48,184 nt of DNA from the NCBI RefSeq assembly GCF_000763885.1, contig NZ_JRKO01000044.1:1-48184 (forward strand). The letters run 5' to 3'. The first letter of the stretch is position 1, and each line of letters opens with the position of its first letter. A program made the translations under genes and the position numbers. The DNA comes from Paracoccus versutus. Its GTDB lineage: Bacteria > Pseudomonadota > Alphaproteobacteria > Rhodobacterales > Rhodobacteraceae. Under the pieces are notes generated by a model. The model was not told the origin of the DNA and did not search any database. It saw nothing but the letters and a program-made list of their open reading frames with translations. Below, piece by piece: positions 1 through 8,556 of this stretch.

Positions 1-2
1 GC

Positions 3-218
3 GCGCAAACCGAGACCATCCTGGCCACGGCGCGGGCGGCGGGCATCCCGATCCCCTCGGGCTGCGGCATGGGCATCTGCGGCACCTGCCAGGTGCTCAG
101 GCTCTCGGGCCAGGTCCACATGGTCCACAACGGCGGCATCACCGACGAGGATGTCGAGGCGGGCTATATCCTCGCCTGCTGCTCAAGGCCCATCGGAAAC
201 GTTACCATCGATCTGTGA
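3..218 (+). CDS. C-terminal 2Fe-2S ferredoxin domain of an oxidoreductase, probably the glycine betaine demethylase reductase subunit (partial)
   Basis: The window opens inside this gene; 71 codons remain before the TGA. They encode a plant-type ferredoxin domain: SGCGMGICGTC gives the C-x4-C-x2-C cluster ligands, and the fourth Cys lies in the ILACCSRP segment about 30 residues later. The ending (GNVTIDL) is typical of class IA/IB reductases with a C-terminal 2Fe-2S domain. Formaldehyde dehydrogenase begins 75 bases downstream on the same strand. This pairing is common where Rieske demethylases such as GbcA/GbcB strip methyl groups from betaines and release formaldehyde, so a GbcB-like role is inferred. 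The flavin and NAD domains lie outside the window, so another ferredoxin-fused reductase remains possible. Confidence 0.75.
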   Translation, partial: AQTETILATARAAGIPIPSGCGMGICGTCQVLRLSGQVHMVHNGGITDEDVEAGYILACCSRPIGNVTIDL

Positions 219-293
219 ACAACAGGTGGGAAACCTGCCGTTCGCCAACAGACGAAAACAGCTTTCACACGAAGGATGAGGAGGAGAGATCGC

Positions 294-1478
294 ATGAGCA
301 GCAACAGAGGCGTGGTCTACATCGGCCCCGGCAAGGTCGAGGTGCAAAACATCGCCGACCCGAAACTGCAATCCCCCGACGGGCGCAAGATCGAGCATGG
401 CGTGATCCTGAAGGTGGTCTCGACCAATATCTGCGGCTCGGACCAGCACATGGTGCGCGGCCGCACCACCGCCGAGCCGGGCCTGGTGCTGGGCCATGAG
501 ATCACCGGCGAGGTGATCGAGAAGGGCGCCGATGTCGAGATGCTGGAGATCGGCGACATCGTCTCGGTGCCGTTCAACGTCGCCTGCGGCCGCTGCCGCT
601 GCTGCCGCGAAGGCGACACCGGCGTCTGCCTGACGGTGAACCCGGCCCGCGCCGGCGGCGCCTATGGTTATGTCGACATGGGCGGCTGGATCGGCGGCCA
701 GGCGCGCTATGTCATGGTGCCCTATGCCGATTTCAACCTGCTGAAATTCCCGGATCGCGACCGCGCCCTGTCGAAGATCCGCGACCTGACCATGCTGTCG
801 GACATCCTGCCCACCGGCTTCCACGGTGCGGTCAAGGCCGGCGTCGGCGTCGGCTCGGTGGTCTATGTCGCGGGCGCCGGCCCGGTGGGCCTTGCCGCGG
901 CGGCCTCGGCCCGCATCCTCGGCGCGGCGGTGGTGATGATCGGCGACTTCAACAAGGAGCGGCTCGAGCATGCCCGCAAGGTCGGCTTCGAGCCGGTGGA
1001 CCTGTCGAAATCCGACCGGCTGGGCGACATGATCGCCGAGATCACCGGCACGCCCGAGGTCGATTCGGCCATCGACGCGGTGGGCTTCGAGGCGCGCGGC
1101 CATTCCGGCGGCGAGCAGCCGGCCATCGTGCTGAACCAGATGATGGAGATCACCCGCGCCGCCGGCCAGATCGGCATCCCCGGGCTTTACGTCACCGAGG
1201 ATCCGGGCGCGGTCGACAATGCCGCCAAGCAGGGCAGCCTGTCGATGCGCTTCGGCCTGGGCTGGGCCAAGGCGCAGTCGCTGCACACCGGCCAGACCCC
1301 GGTGCTGAAATACAACCGCCAGCTCATGCAGGCGATCCTGCACGACCGGCTGCCCATCGCCGATATCGTGAATGCGACGATCATCCCGCTGGACCAGGCG
1401 GTGGCGGGCTATGAAAGCTTCGACGCCGGCGTGGCCAAGAAATACGTGCTGGACCCGCATGGTGGCCTGGCTGCCTGA
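294..1478 (+). CDS. fdhA: Glutathione-independent formaldehyde dehydrogenase (Zn-dependent MDR family)
   Basis: The protein of 394 residues oxidises formaldehyde to formate with NAD+ and needs no glutathione, as in the Pseudomonas putida enzyme. C47 and H68 (in GHE) fit the catalytic zinc site. C98, C101, C104 and C112 fit the structural zinc lobe with P. putida spacing. The Rossmann glycine motif is AGAGPVGLAA, and the long insertion of this subfamily (MGGWIGGQARYVMVPYAD) is present. The ATG at 294 is chosen because GGAGGAGAG lies just upstream; an in-frame ATG at 276 would add six arginine-rich residues. It follows the ferredoxin-reductase gene, so its likely job is removing formaldehyde from N-demethylation. 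A hairpin terminator follows. Confidence 0.95.
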   Translation: MSSNRGVVYIGPGKVEVQNIADPKLQSPDGRKIEHGVILKVVSTNICGSDQHMVRGRTTAEPGLVLGHEITGEVIEKGADVEMLEIGDIVSVPFNVACGRCRCCREGDTGVCLTVNPARAGGAYGYVDMGGWIGGQARYVMVPYADFNLLKFPDRDRALSKIRDLTMLSDILPTGFHGAVKAGVGVGSVVYVAGAGPVGLAAAASARILGAAVVMIGDFNKERLEHARKVGFEPVDLSKSDRLGDMIAEITGTPEVDSAIDAVGFEARGHSGGEQPAIVLNQMMEITRAAGQIGIPGLYVTEDPGAVDNAAKQGSLSMRFGLGWAKAQSLHTGQTPVLKYNRQLMQAILHDRLPIADIVNATIIPLDQAVAGYESFDAGVAKKYVLDPHGGLAA

Positions 1479-1497
1479 GACTGCCGACATTTGCATA

Positions 1498-1532
1498 AAA
1501 GAGGCTGGCCACGATCCGTGGCCGGTCTTTCA
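1498..1532 (+). terminator. Rho-independent-type terminator after fdhA
   Basis: A perfect 7-bp stem, GGCCACG (1507-1513) with CGTGGCC (1517-1523), has a 3-base loop. It is flanked by complementary AAAGA (1498-1502) and TCTTT (1526-1530), so the hairpin extends into an A-run/T-run pair. It begins 20 bases after the fdhA stop. Confidence 0.75.
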
Positions 1533-1695
1533 TTTGGTTAAAGCTGAAGTCTCATAGTCAGGCGCCTGATGGAAAGCGCATAAACAGCGTAGCGCCTGTC
1601 GATCACCGCATGGATGCTGCCCGAAAGCCGCAAGGACAAGGCCGTGCATGCCGTCCTTGACGCGATCCGGCGGAGCTGAAGCGGCAGGCCGGCCT

Positions 1696-1860
1696 TCATT
1701 CCGCCGCGGTGGCACTCCGGGGCAGTCCGGCGGATGCAAGGCGTTCCAGCGCCTCGACGACCTGGATCCGGCGATAGGTCTCGGTCGCAAGCCCCTCGGC
1801 CGAGCGCAGGTTCTGCCGCGCCTCGAACGCCGCCTGCGGTTTTCGGCGGTGACCTCTTCA
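1696..1860 (-). pseudogene. Short degenerate reading frame downstream of the unknown gene
   Basis: An ATG at about 1860 starts a frame with MKRSPPKTA. After a frameshift near 1840 the strand reads AFEARQNLRSAEGLATETY and a helical stretch ending ALERLASAGLPRSATAAE at a stop at 1696. The second part has the composition of a genuine coding region, but I recognise no family. It lies immediately behind the frameshifted gene at 1863-2508 and may be part of the same decayed operon. Between 1533 and 1695 I see no gene. Confidence 0.3.
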
Positions 1861-1862
1861 TC

Positions 1863-2508
1863 TCAGGCGACCAGCCAGCGCGCATAATCGTCGTCATTTT
1901 CCTTGATCGGGATGCCGCTGCTGGACAAGGCGCCGGGCGCGCGGCGCAGCGCCACGATTTCCGAAACCGGGCGAAGCGCCTGCGTCGGGTTGAACTCGGT
2001 GCGCTTGTCGGTGCCCGCGATCTCGACATCGCTACCCGCCCCGAGGCATCATAGAGGAAGGCCGAGGCGATCCGGTCCAACGCCGCCTCGACCTCCTTCG
2101 GGCGATGCACGACCTGGCGCGGCGGCCGGTCGGGCACCGCAAGCCGGGTGATGCCGCGATCATTGATGGTGTCCAGCACCTTCCGGTGATCGTCGGTGCG
2201 CAGGATCACTCGCGCCGGGCCGGCCAGAAGTCATAGGGCCCATGGGCGCCGTGGCACTTGCCGATATGGAAGGCATAGATCTCGGGATAGACAGCGCGGC
2301 TGGTCCGGCGCGGCGGCTTTGCATCGCAATAGGCCATCATCGCGGCTTGCAGCAGGTGGGTGGCCCCCACACCGCCTGGGGGCTCGTCGATGACCAGCCT
2401 GAAACGGTCGAGCTCGGTCCAGTCGGGGAACAGGTCGTCCAGCCCTGAGGCGACACCGCCGATGCGGATCGAGAACATATCGGTGCGAAGCAGCGAAACC
2501 ACATGCAT
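1863..2508 (-). pseudogene. Unrecognised gene, split by at least one frameshift
   Basis: Three minus-strand segments join into one plausible protein of about 210 residues. Segment 1 (2508-2206) begins MHVVSLLRTDMFSIRIGG and ends YDFWPARRE. Segment 2 starts on a GTG overlapping that stop (GTGA, near 2209-2206) and reads VILRTDDHRKVLDTINDRG onward to FLYDASGRV. At about 2035-2040 the frame slips into segment 3 (DVEIAGTDKRTEFNPTQAL to DDDYARWLVA). The GTGA overlap could be real translational coupling of two small genes, but the second slip looks like a true frameshift. Composition is coding-like. I recognise no domain, and no function is proposed. Confidence 0.45.
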
Positions 2509-2977
2509 GATTCATTCTTCAGCGGCAGGCATGACCACTATAAAGGGCGTTGGCGAACTGTCACGGGATATGCAGCGGTGACGCGGATTGAACCCAGTCG
2601 GCCTTTCATGGATCATCGTTCTTGCCACACCGACCGGTAGCCTTCAACGTAACATGTGTCACGCACTCGTCACGCTTACTGTTACGCGCTAAGGCTTTGA
2701 ATATAAAGTAGAAATATATTTATACAACCATGTAACGTATTATATTTTATGAATAAATATTCACACGCACATGACATTCAGTCATACCTATTCCCATAAT
2801 CATATGTGTTCATTTGCGTCGCAGCATCATCGCTTCTCAGATGATTTATATTAAACAATTTATTTTGATCCTACTGTAGCCGCGACGTTTACGCGTCACG
2901 GTTTTCACGCTCACCCACCTGTCAGGCGGCGAATTCGCGGATCGAGGATGGGACAATCCTGGATGCTACACAGGTTT
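2509..2977. other. AT-rich intergenic island with short GTCACGC direct repeats
   Basis: There is no convincing gene here. From roughly 2690 to 2880 the sequence is strongly AT-rich, in sharp contrast to the rest of the window, with runs such as TATATTTATAC and TTTATATTAAACAATTTATT. GTCACGC occurs at 2658 and 2669 and GTTACGC at 2681, spaced 11-12 bases, close to one helical turn. Related GCGTCAC/TCACGC words recur near 2892-2910 on the other side. The layout resembles a protein-binding repeat array beside an AT-rich melting or promoter region, but nothing identifies which protein. Confidence 0.4.
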
Positions 2978-3499
2978 TCATGCCGCAGGAGGCGAAAATT
3001 CTCCGTTGGTCGCCCGACGGAGCATGCATGCCACCTCGGACGACCGTACTCCGGTCGGATTAGCTCCAGGAAGCCCCGCAGCAGATGGGTCGATGCCTTT
3101 TGGGGTCAGAGTTAATCGAACACCGAACCCATCCGCAGAGAGAACAGGCGCTCGCAGGTTTTCAGCAGGCATGCGACGGCACGCGGCGTAACCGGCCGAT
3201 TGTTCCCGCGGCGACTGTGCCTTGATGCAAGTGACGATTTTCTGGTCATCGACAAAGTCGTCGAGGAACGCGTGCCAGGTTTTGGTGGTGATGCGCGCGG
3301 CCGTGAGCATGTCTTTCGGTTCATCGATGCCGTCATCGGTCAGGGTGATGATGGTGTCGTCTGGGCCGGTATGGACGCTGATGCTCGCGCCGTAGCTCAG
3401 GTTGTCGTCATTGGAGACGATGGCTTCGAGCAGTTCGGGATCTTCGCCCAGCATCCTGGCGACGTAGTCGAGGGTGCGGACATGGGTGACGGTTGCCAT
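2978..3499 (-). CDS. Accessory ORF of an IS66-family element (hypothetical)
   Basis: It starts at an ATG sharing one base with the stop of the upstream IS66 transposase fragment (TGATG, 3499-3501), so it was translated with the transposase. The first ~98 residues (MATVTHVRTLDYVARMLGED onward to KIVTCIKAQSPR, ending near 3206) match the type of small hypothetical protein that follows tnpC in some alphaproteobacterial IS66 elements; its function is unknown. The frame stays open to 2978, but residues beyond about 98 look like read-through into flanking DNA, so the true IS boundary is probably near 3200. It is acidic and rich in Asp in the middle. Confidence 0.55.
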   Translation of the reverse strand: MATVTHVRTLDYVARMLGEDPELLEAIVSNDDNLSYGASISVHTGPDDTIITLTDDGIDEPKDMLTAARITTKTWHAFLDDFVDDQKIVTCIKAQSPREQSAGYAACRRMPAENLRAPVLSADGFGVRLTLTPKGIDPSAAGLPGANPTGVRSSEVACMLRRATNGEFSPPAA

Positions 3500-4056
3500 C
3501 AGGCGGTCTCGGATAAGGTTTCGGTCGTCGGCGCCCAATTCCACGGCAGGAGTTCGTCGAGCCGGTTGATCTTGTGATCGTGGATACGGGTCAGGATGTC
3601 GGCCAGATAGGCCTGCGGAGCGAGGCCGTTCATCTTGACGGTCTCGATGATGGTCATGGCGGGAGCCAGCGAAGAGCCAGTTGCGGCGCCCGACACCGAT
3701 CAGGCGCAGGGCGCGTTCTGCGGGATTGTTGTCGATCGCCACCCGGCCGTCCTCAAGGAAGAGGCTGAATGAGGAACGACGGCTGAGCCCGTAACGAAAG
3801 GCCTAGGCGAGATCACCCTTGCCCGGGATCAGCGAGAGTTGGCTCTCGGACCATGCGAAGAAGGCCTCGACCTTTGGGGCGCTGTGTTTTCCCGGCCGGC
3901 AAGACGGATATCAGCAGGACGGCCGTCGATCTCCCGCTCGATGTCATAGAGCACGCCGATGCGGTCGAGCGCCTCGCGGGCGATCACGGATTTGGTCTTA
4001 GTCCATTCGTCATGGAAGTCGCGCCGCAGGTGGGTCCAACACGCGGCCTTCCGAAG
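3499..4056 (-). pseudogene. IS66-family transposase TnpC, 3' remnant (stop codon and frameshift)
   Basis: Recognisable blocks in order are ACWTHLRRDFHDEW (near 4050), the segment around EAFFAWSESQLSLIPGKGDLA (near 3830), an in-frame stop, then AIDNNPAERALRLIGVGRRNWLFAGS (near 3740-3660), which is the IS66 catalytic-domain signature. A frameshift near 3665 follows, then TIIETVKMNGLAPQAYLADIL to the C terminus. The N-terminal half and the tnpA/tnpB genes are absent. Upstream it is fused directly to the first codons of an IS21 istB gene, so the 5' end was lost by recombination or insertion. The element is not functional. Confidence 0.8.
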
Positions 4057-4215
4057 GCGGGGGTCGCCGACGATCTGCTGCGGCTCGTGCTGTCGCTTCG
4101 CTGCCGTGGCGATGATCTCATCATAGGCGGCTTTCATGCCGTAGAGCTTCAGCCGGCCTATCTTGCGGGATGCGCGTCTTCGACACGACGCGTCCAGCAC
4201 CTGTGATCTTTCCAT
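4057..4215 (-). pseudogene. istB: IS21-family IstB, N-terminal stub fused to IS66
   Basis: The ATG at 4215 begins MERSQVLDA and continues to LYGMKAAYDEIIATAAKRQH and EPQQIVGD, the usual start of IS21-type IstB ATPase helpers. After IVGD (about residue 53) the frame runs without interruption into IS66 transposase sequence (RLRKAACWTHLRRDF). The P-loop and the rest of IstB are missing. It overlaps the end of the istA frame. The open reading frame 3829-4215 is therefore a chimera of two unrelated insertion sequences. Confidence 0.75.
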
Positions 4216-5899
4216 GGCTCGGTCTCCTCAGGCTGTCGTCGCGTTTGCAATCGGCCGCGGGCTCGCAGGCCAGCCGCAGCGCATCCGGCGTGGCGATGGT
4301 CAGCGGCGGTGTCGGTTCGCGATGCCGGGCCAGGATGTTCAGGACCACAGCTGCTGCCGGGGCGCCTTCGTTCAGGGCCTCGCGCAAGCGGATTCCACCG
4401 CATCCAGTCCGTCGGTCGGGATCATGCTCAGAGGATCTGGGCCATTTGCCGGTCGCCGTTTGGCACCTTGCCCAGCTTGCGCTGAACGCGCCTGATCGCT
4501 GGCGGCAGTTTCCATTCCTTGAAGGGAGCGCCGTTCCGGAGGGCGCCGGGCTTGCGGGCCAGCACCGGAATATCGTGCAGCGGATCGTAGATGGCCTGTC
4601 GCGGCCGAAGGCGCGGATGGGTTGGCCGACGATCCTGCCGTCCTGCCGGAACTCGACCCGTTCGGCATAGGCGCGGATCTCGACCGGTAGACCGACAGCG
4701 CGACCGTCCACCGAGTAGCGGTTCTTGTCGAATCGGACCAGGCAGGTCTTCGATACCGAGGCGGGCACGGCATGGAAGCCGTCGAAGGGGCCGGCATAGG
4801 GCACCAGGCTCGCACGCTCGTCCTGAAACACCCCCCAGATCGTGCGATCGCGAAGCTCCGGGTACGGATGCGACCTGGCCCATGCAACACAGCGGTCCTC
4901 GCGCCAGGCATTGAGTTCGGCATGGCTCTTGGACTTCGGTCGAGGCACGAAGAACCGCCGCCGGACAACGCCGACCTGGTTCTCGACCTGTCCCTGCGCC
5001 AGCGGGCTCGAACCGATGGCGCCACGCAGGCGCGGTCCCAGCCAGAGGCCGGGGTGCAGGGCCATTCATTGACGCGCCATTGGTTCAAGCCCAATGGACG
5101 GCGGCTCGACCAGATAGTGCCCGCACATCTGCCGGAGTGAGCCTGTGAACGCCAGCGGTTCGAGGGAACAGGCGAACGCGATTGCAGGCGCGGTCGCGGC
5201 CGACGAAGATCGTATCCACCGCCGTCTTCATGTTGTCGTAGATCCCACGAGCACAGCCCCTGAAGAAGGCGAAGGCCTTGTCATGAGCGTCGAAGATCGA
5301 AGCCATCGCGGCGCCATCGGTCCGAGCCTGATGGCTGAGGCTCCTGCGTCTCGCGCGGGCAGGCCCGGACAAACAGCATCCGGCTGTGGCAGAGGCGGAC
5401 ATGCGCCACCTTCACGGTGGTGGTCACCCCATCGATCACCACGATCCCGTGGCTCCGGTCGATGGGGTCGAGCCTCGCCCGGATCGAAGACCAGCGGCAC
5501 ACAGGCGGCGGCAGAAGCTTCCTGTTCTTCCCTGGACCACGAGGCCGCGTAACGCCGGACAGCATCGTAACCACTGTCATAGCCGAAGGACCGGAGTGCC
5601 TCGAAGATCCTGATCAGGATCAGGCGTTCGCGCTTCGGCTTCCGGGCGTTTGCCGCCAGCATCTCGTCGAGCTTGATTCTCCAAGGGCCGATCTTCAGCA
5701 GCGGCTGGATTGTCCGTTCATGGGTCAGTTCCGTCGCGCCGGACCGGATCACCTTCCGCACCGTTCGGCGTGGCCTCGAACCAATGGCGGCTCACGCCTC
5801 ACTCCGCGAGACCCGAAACTCCCGGCAGATCTGCTTGATCGTCCTCTACTCCTGGAAATACGCCCGACGGATCTTCGCAATCGTCTCCACAATCAGCAT
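4121..5899 (-). pseudogene. istA: IS21-family transposase IstA, multiply frameshifted
   Basis: The start is at about 5899 (MLIVETIAKIRRAYFQE), interrupted at once by an in-frame TAG. Further pieces in several frames give the HTH region (RKVIRSGATELTHERTIQPL), the motif ALRSFGYDSGYDAVRRYAASW, the core (VIDGVTTTVKVAHVRLCHS), and FRGCARGIYDNMKTAVDTIF. The C-terminal beta-barrel region includes RFFVPRPKSKSHAELNAWRED and CLVRFDKNRYSVDGRAVGLP. At least four frame changes and two stops are needed, so it is dead. The last frame ends at 4121, overlapping the istB stub. A possible outer IS boundary is the TGTCAAATGTAAGCC-type sequence (minus strand) near 6018. Confidence 0.8.
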
Positions 5900-6156
5900 C
5901 CCGCACTGTGCCCCCGATGACCACGGGGGCATCATGACCATCAGTGAAAGGGGGGCCGTTTGGGAAGCCGATCACCCCGTTACGGGGGCAGTTGGCCATG
6001 CCGGCTTACATTTGACATGCCGGCATGCAAATAAGGCCGGTCTCGGCCGGGAGGCCGGATTCCGGCCGTGCCACATGAAATTTCGAACACCGGCTCAAAA
6101 TCGTCCTTCACGCAGGCGTGATGTGGGAATATGCACTATGCTGACCATGGCGAATG

Positions 6157-6695
6157 ATGGATTCTCTGGATAAAGGCCAAGATCTTTGCTGCCGTAGACA
6201 TCCTTACCAGCGAGGAGGCGCTTTCCGAGCGCACGACCAAGCTGCTGGCAATCATTTTTCTGCTTGTTGCCACTGCTTTATGCTTCAAGAACTATTCTGC
6301 GCCGAGCCTGCACTTTTTCTCGAAGAACTATTCGATCAAGCCCACCCTGATCTCCGGTGCCGCCGCATTGGCCATGCTGACGCCTCTTTATGCCCGTGGT
6401 ATCCTCAGGTGGAGAAAATCGATCTATGGGCTGATCGTTTTTGTTCTGCTCTGGGCCGTGTATTCGGGCGATCATATCCATCGCCCTGAATGCCAGTTCG
6501 GATATCCCCGAATATCTTGTTGCGGCGGCGACGCTCTTGTCCTGGCTCGGGATTCGTGGTGTGGCGGGTTTTGCGTGGATCCTTGCCTTCGCGGCCTGCA
6601 TATTTTCGATCATGAACACGAGTGCAGCGATGAGCGCTTATGGCTTCTCTTTGTCGTTTGCGCCTTCCTGGGGTGCATCCTTCACGCAGGGCTGA
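6157..6695 (+). pseudogene. Small integral membrane protein of unknown function, two frameshifts
   Basis: A start MDSLDK at 6157 must slip by one base near 6174 to enter KIFAAVDILTSEEALSERT, followed by a hydrophobic segment (TKLLAIIFLLVATALCF) and another around LISGAAALAMLTPLYARGI. IYGLIVFVLL precedes a second slip near 6465. The third frame then reads DIPEYLVAAATLLSWLGIR and GFAWILAFAACIFSI and ends SWGASFTQG at 6695. Together this is roughly 175 residues with four or five membrane spans. Base composition is lower in GC than the neighbours, suggesting foreign origin. I recognise no family. It lies just outside the IS21 relic. Confidence 0.5.
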
Positions 6696-6823
6696 GTCCG
6701 GCGGATTTCGTCAGGGATGTCAGCGACGAATTCCACGCCAGAACAAAACCAGCAAGAGAGCGGATCGGCGAAGATGTCAGTGCCGCCGGCGAGCTGGGGA
6801 AACGCTTCCTGTAAGCGGTTGCG

Positions 6824-7202
6824 TTACGGGCTTGCCAGCCGCGCACCCAGATCCCGCACCATCTGCTGCAGCCGATGGAGGGCCAGCACCTCGACCTCTC
6901 CACCCCAGCGGGCAAGATGCCAGGCTATTTCCTGCAGGCCGCCGGCGTGGAAACGCACGATCAGGCTGCCGTCGTCCTGCGGCTCGTGCCTCTCGGCAGG
7001 GTGGAAGCGATAGCTGGCGGCACCGCGGGCAACGCGCGGGGAAAAGCGCCGGACGATGCCCTCGGGTTCCTCCTGCCAGATCCCAGTTGTGGGCATAACT
7101 TTTCAGGCTGAAGCCTGGGGCGCCACGAAAGGCGCGTTCGACAGCACCACCTTCGACGGCGACCCAGATGGCCGAGGGGATCGTCTTGCGCAATTGTGCC
7201 AT
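6824..7202 (-). pseudogene. C-terminal stub of a WYL-domain transcriptional regulator
   Basis: Reading from 7202, the strand gives IWVAVEGGAVERAFRGAPGF, a frame change at about 7096 (SLKSYA to PTTGIWQEEPEG), then VARGAASYRFHPAERHE, the DDGSLIVRFHAGGLQEIAWHL segment, and GEVEVLALHRLQQMVRDLGARL to the stop at 6824. This order (core, HP.E motif, GG-x-E-x-x-x-L terminal alpha/beta motif) is that of YafY-type WYL regulators. The N-terminal HTH and the first part of the WYL domain are absent, so it is a relic. It lies about 100 bases beyond the aminotransferase stop, same strand, and may once have regulated that cluster. Confidence 0.65.
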
Positions 7203-7299
7203 GATCGGCGGGTCAAGGTTTTCGTGCGAACCGGGACGCAGGGCAATCGTTGCCCGCCGAGCTCAAGGAACGGGGTGCCCGCCCTTTGCTTTGCTGCTC

Positions 7300-8520
7300 T
7301 CAGTCCAAAGCCTTGCATGCCTGGGCGATGGCGGCGCAGGCCGCTTCGATGATCTCCATCGAGGTTGCGGTCGAGATGCGGAAATAGGGTTCTAGCCCGT
7401 AGGCCCCGCCATGGACCGAGGCGACGCCCGCCGCTTCCAGAAGATACAGGCTGAAATCCAGGTCGTTCCTGATCGTCTTTCCGTCCGGCGTCCTCTTGCC
7501 GATCATGCCCGCGCAGCTGGGATAGAGATAGAAGGCGCCGTCCGGCAGGCTGCAGCTGAGGCCGGGAATCGCGTTGATCAGCGCATGGGCGCGGTCGCGC
7601 CGCTGGCGATAGACCGCCACGGCCTCGTCGACCGAGCGCTGGTCCGAGGTCAGGGCGGCGGCCGCCGCCGCTTGGCTGATCGACGAGGGGCAGGACGACA
7701 TTTGCGATTGCAGCTTGTTGATCGCATCGATCAGCGCCAGCGGCCCGACGCCGTAGCCGATCCGCCAGCCGGTCATGGCATAGGACTTGGAGACGCCGTT
7801 GACGACCAGGGCCTGCGGCTTCAGCTCGGGCAGGACGGTCAGGATGCTGCAGGGCTCGAAACCGGCGAACCAGATCCGGTCGTAGATCTCGTCGCAGAGG
7901 ACCATCACATGCGGATGCCGCAGCAGCACCTGTCCCAGCGCCCGCAGCTCGTCCGCGCTGTAGGCGGCGCCGGTCGGGTTGGAGGGTGAGTTCAGGATCA
8001 CCCAGCGGGTGTTCGCGGTGATCGCGGCCTCCAGCGCGTCGGGGGTCAGCTTGAAGCCGACCTCCTCGCCGCAGGGAACGATGACCGGCGTGCCGCCGTT
8101 GGCGATGACCATGTCGGGATAGGACACCCAATAGGGCGCCGGGACGATGACCTCGTCGCCGGGTTCGACGGTGGCCATCAGCGCCACGAACAGCACCTGC
8201 TTGGCGCCGCCGCCGACGCAGATCTCGTTGAGCCCGCAGTCGATGCTCAGCCGCGTCCTGAAGTCGTGCTGGATGGCCTTGCGAAGCTCGACCGTGCCGT
8301 TGACCGAGGTGTATTTCGTCTCGCCATTCTCCATCGCCCTGATGGCGGCGGCCTTGATGTGGTCGGGCGTGTCGAAATCGGGCTCGCCCACGGTGAGGTT
8401 GAAGATCCTGCGTCCCTCGGCCTGCAGGTCGCGGACCTTCTGCGCGGCGGCGGTGCTGGGCGAGACGCGGATGCTGGTGACGCGCGAGGCGAGTTTGATG
8501 TTGCTCAAGGCAATCTCCAT
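7300..8520 (-). CDS. Class I/II PLP aminotransferase, aspartate aminotransferase-like
   Basis: The 406-residue fold-type I aminotransferase resembles the aspartate aminotransferase Igamma subgroup. Visible features are the PYW motif (residues 129-131), NPTG (181-184), D210 and Y213 that contact PLP, the Schiff-base lysine K245 in GVSKSYAMTGWRIGY, and a late Arg in EPYFRIS that would bind the substrate carboxylate. The ATG at 8520 is the annotated start, but a TTG at 8508 (encoding SNIKLASRV next) has GGAG six bases upstream and may be the real one. It is the last intact gene of the minus-strand PXP/biotin cluster, 36 bases after the SDR. Its likely job is amino-group transfer on the cluster's amino or keto acid; the specific substrate is unknown. 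Confidence 0.9.
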   Translation of the reverse strand: MEIALSNIKLASRVTSIRVSPSTAAAQKVRDLQAEGRRIFNLTVGEPDFDTPDHIKAAAIRAMENGETKYTSVNGTVELRKAIQHDFRTRLSIDCGLNEICVGGGAKQVLFVALMATVEPGDEVIVPAPYWVSYPDMVIANGGTPVIVPCGEEVGFKLTPDALEAAITANTRWVILNSPSNPTGAAYSADELRALGQVLLRHPHVMVLCDEIYDRIWFAGFEPCSILTVLPELKPQALVVNGVSKSYAMTGWRIGYGVGPLALIDAINKLQSQMSSCPSSISQAAAAAALTSDQRSVDEAVAVYRQRRDRAHALINAIPGLSCSLPDGAFYLYPSCAGMIGKRTPDGKTIRNDLDFSLYLLEAAGVASVHGGAYGLEPYFRISTATSMEIIEAACAAIAQACKALD

Positions 8521-8556
8521 CGGTGCGGATTGTTCGGATGCCGGCGGGGCGGCGCG

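Noticed and set aside
183..1496. 437-codon open frame on the minus strand opposite fdhA
   Set aside because: Antisense shadow produced by high-GC codon usage; it is rich in Asp, His, Arg and Ala with no domain, while the plus strand encodes a clear FdhA.
2978..3205. Functional C-terminal extension of the IS66 accessory ORF
   Set aside because: The frame is merely open; the sequence after about residue 98 lacks similarity in type to the preceding part and probably lies outside the IS.
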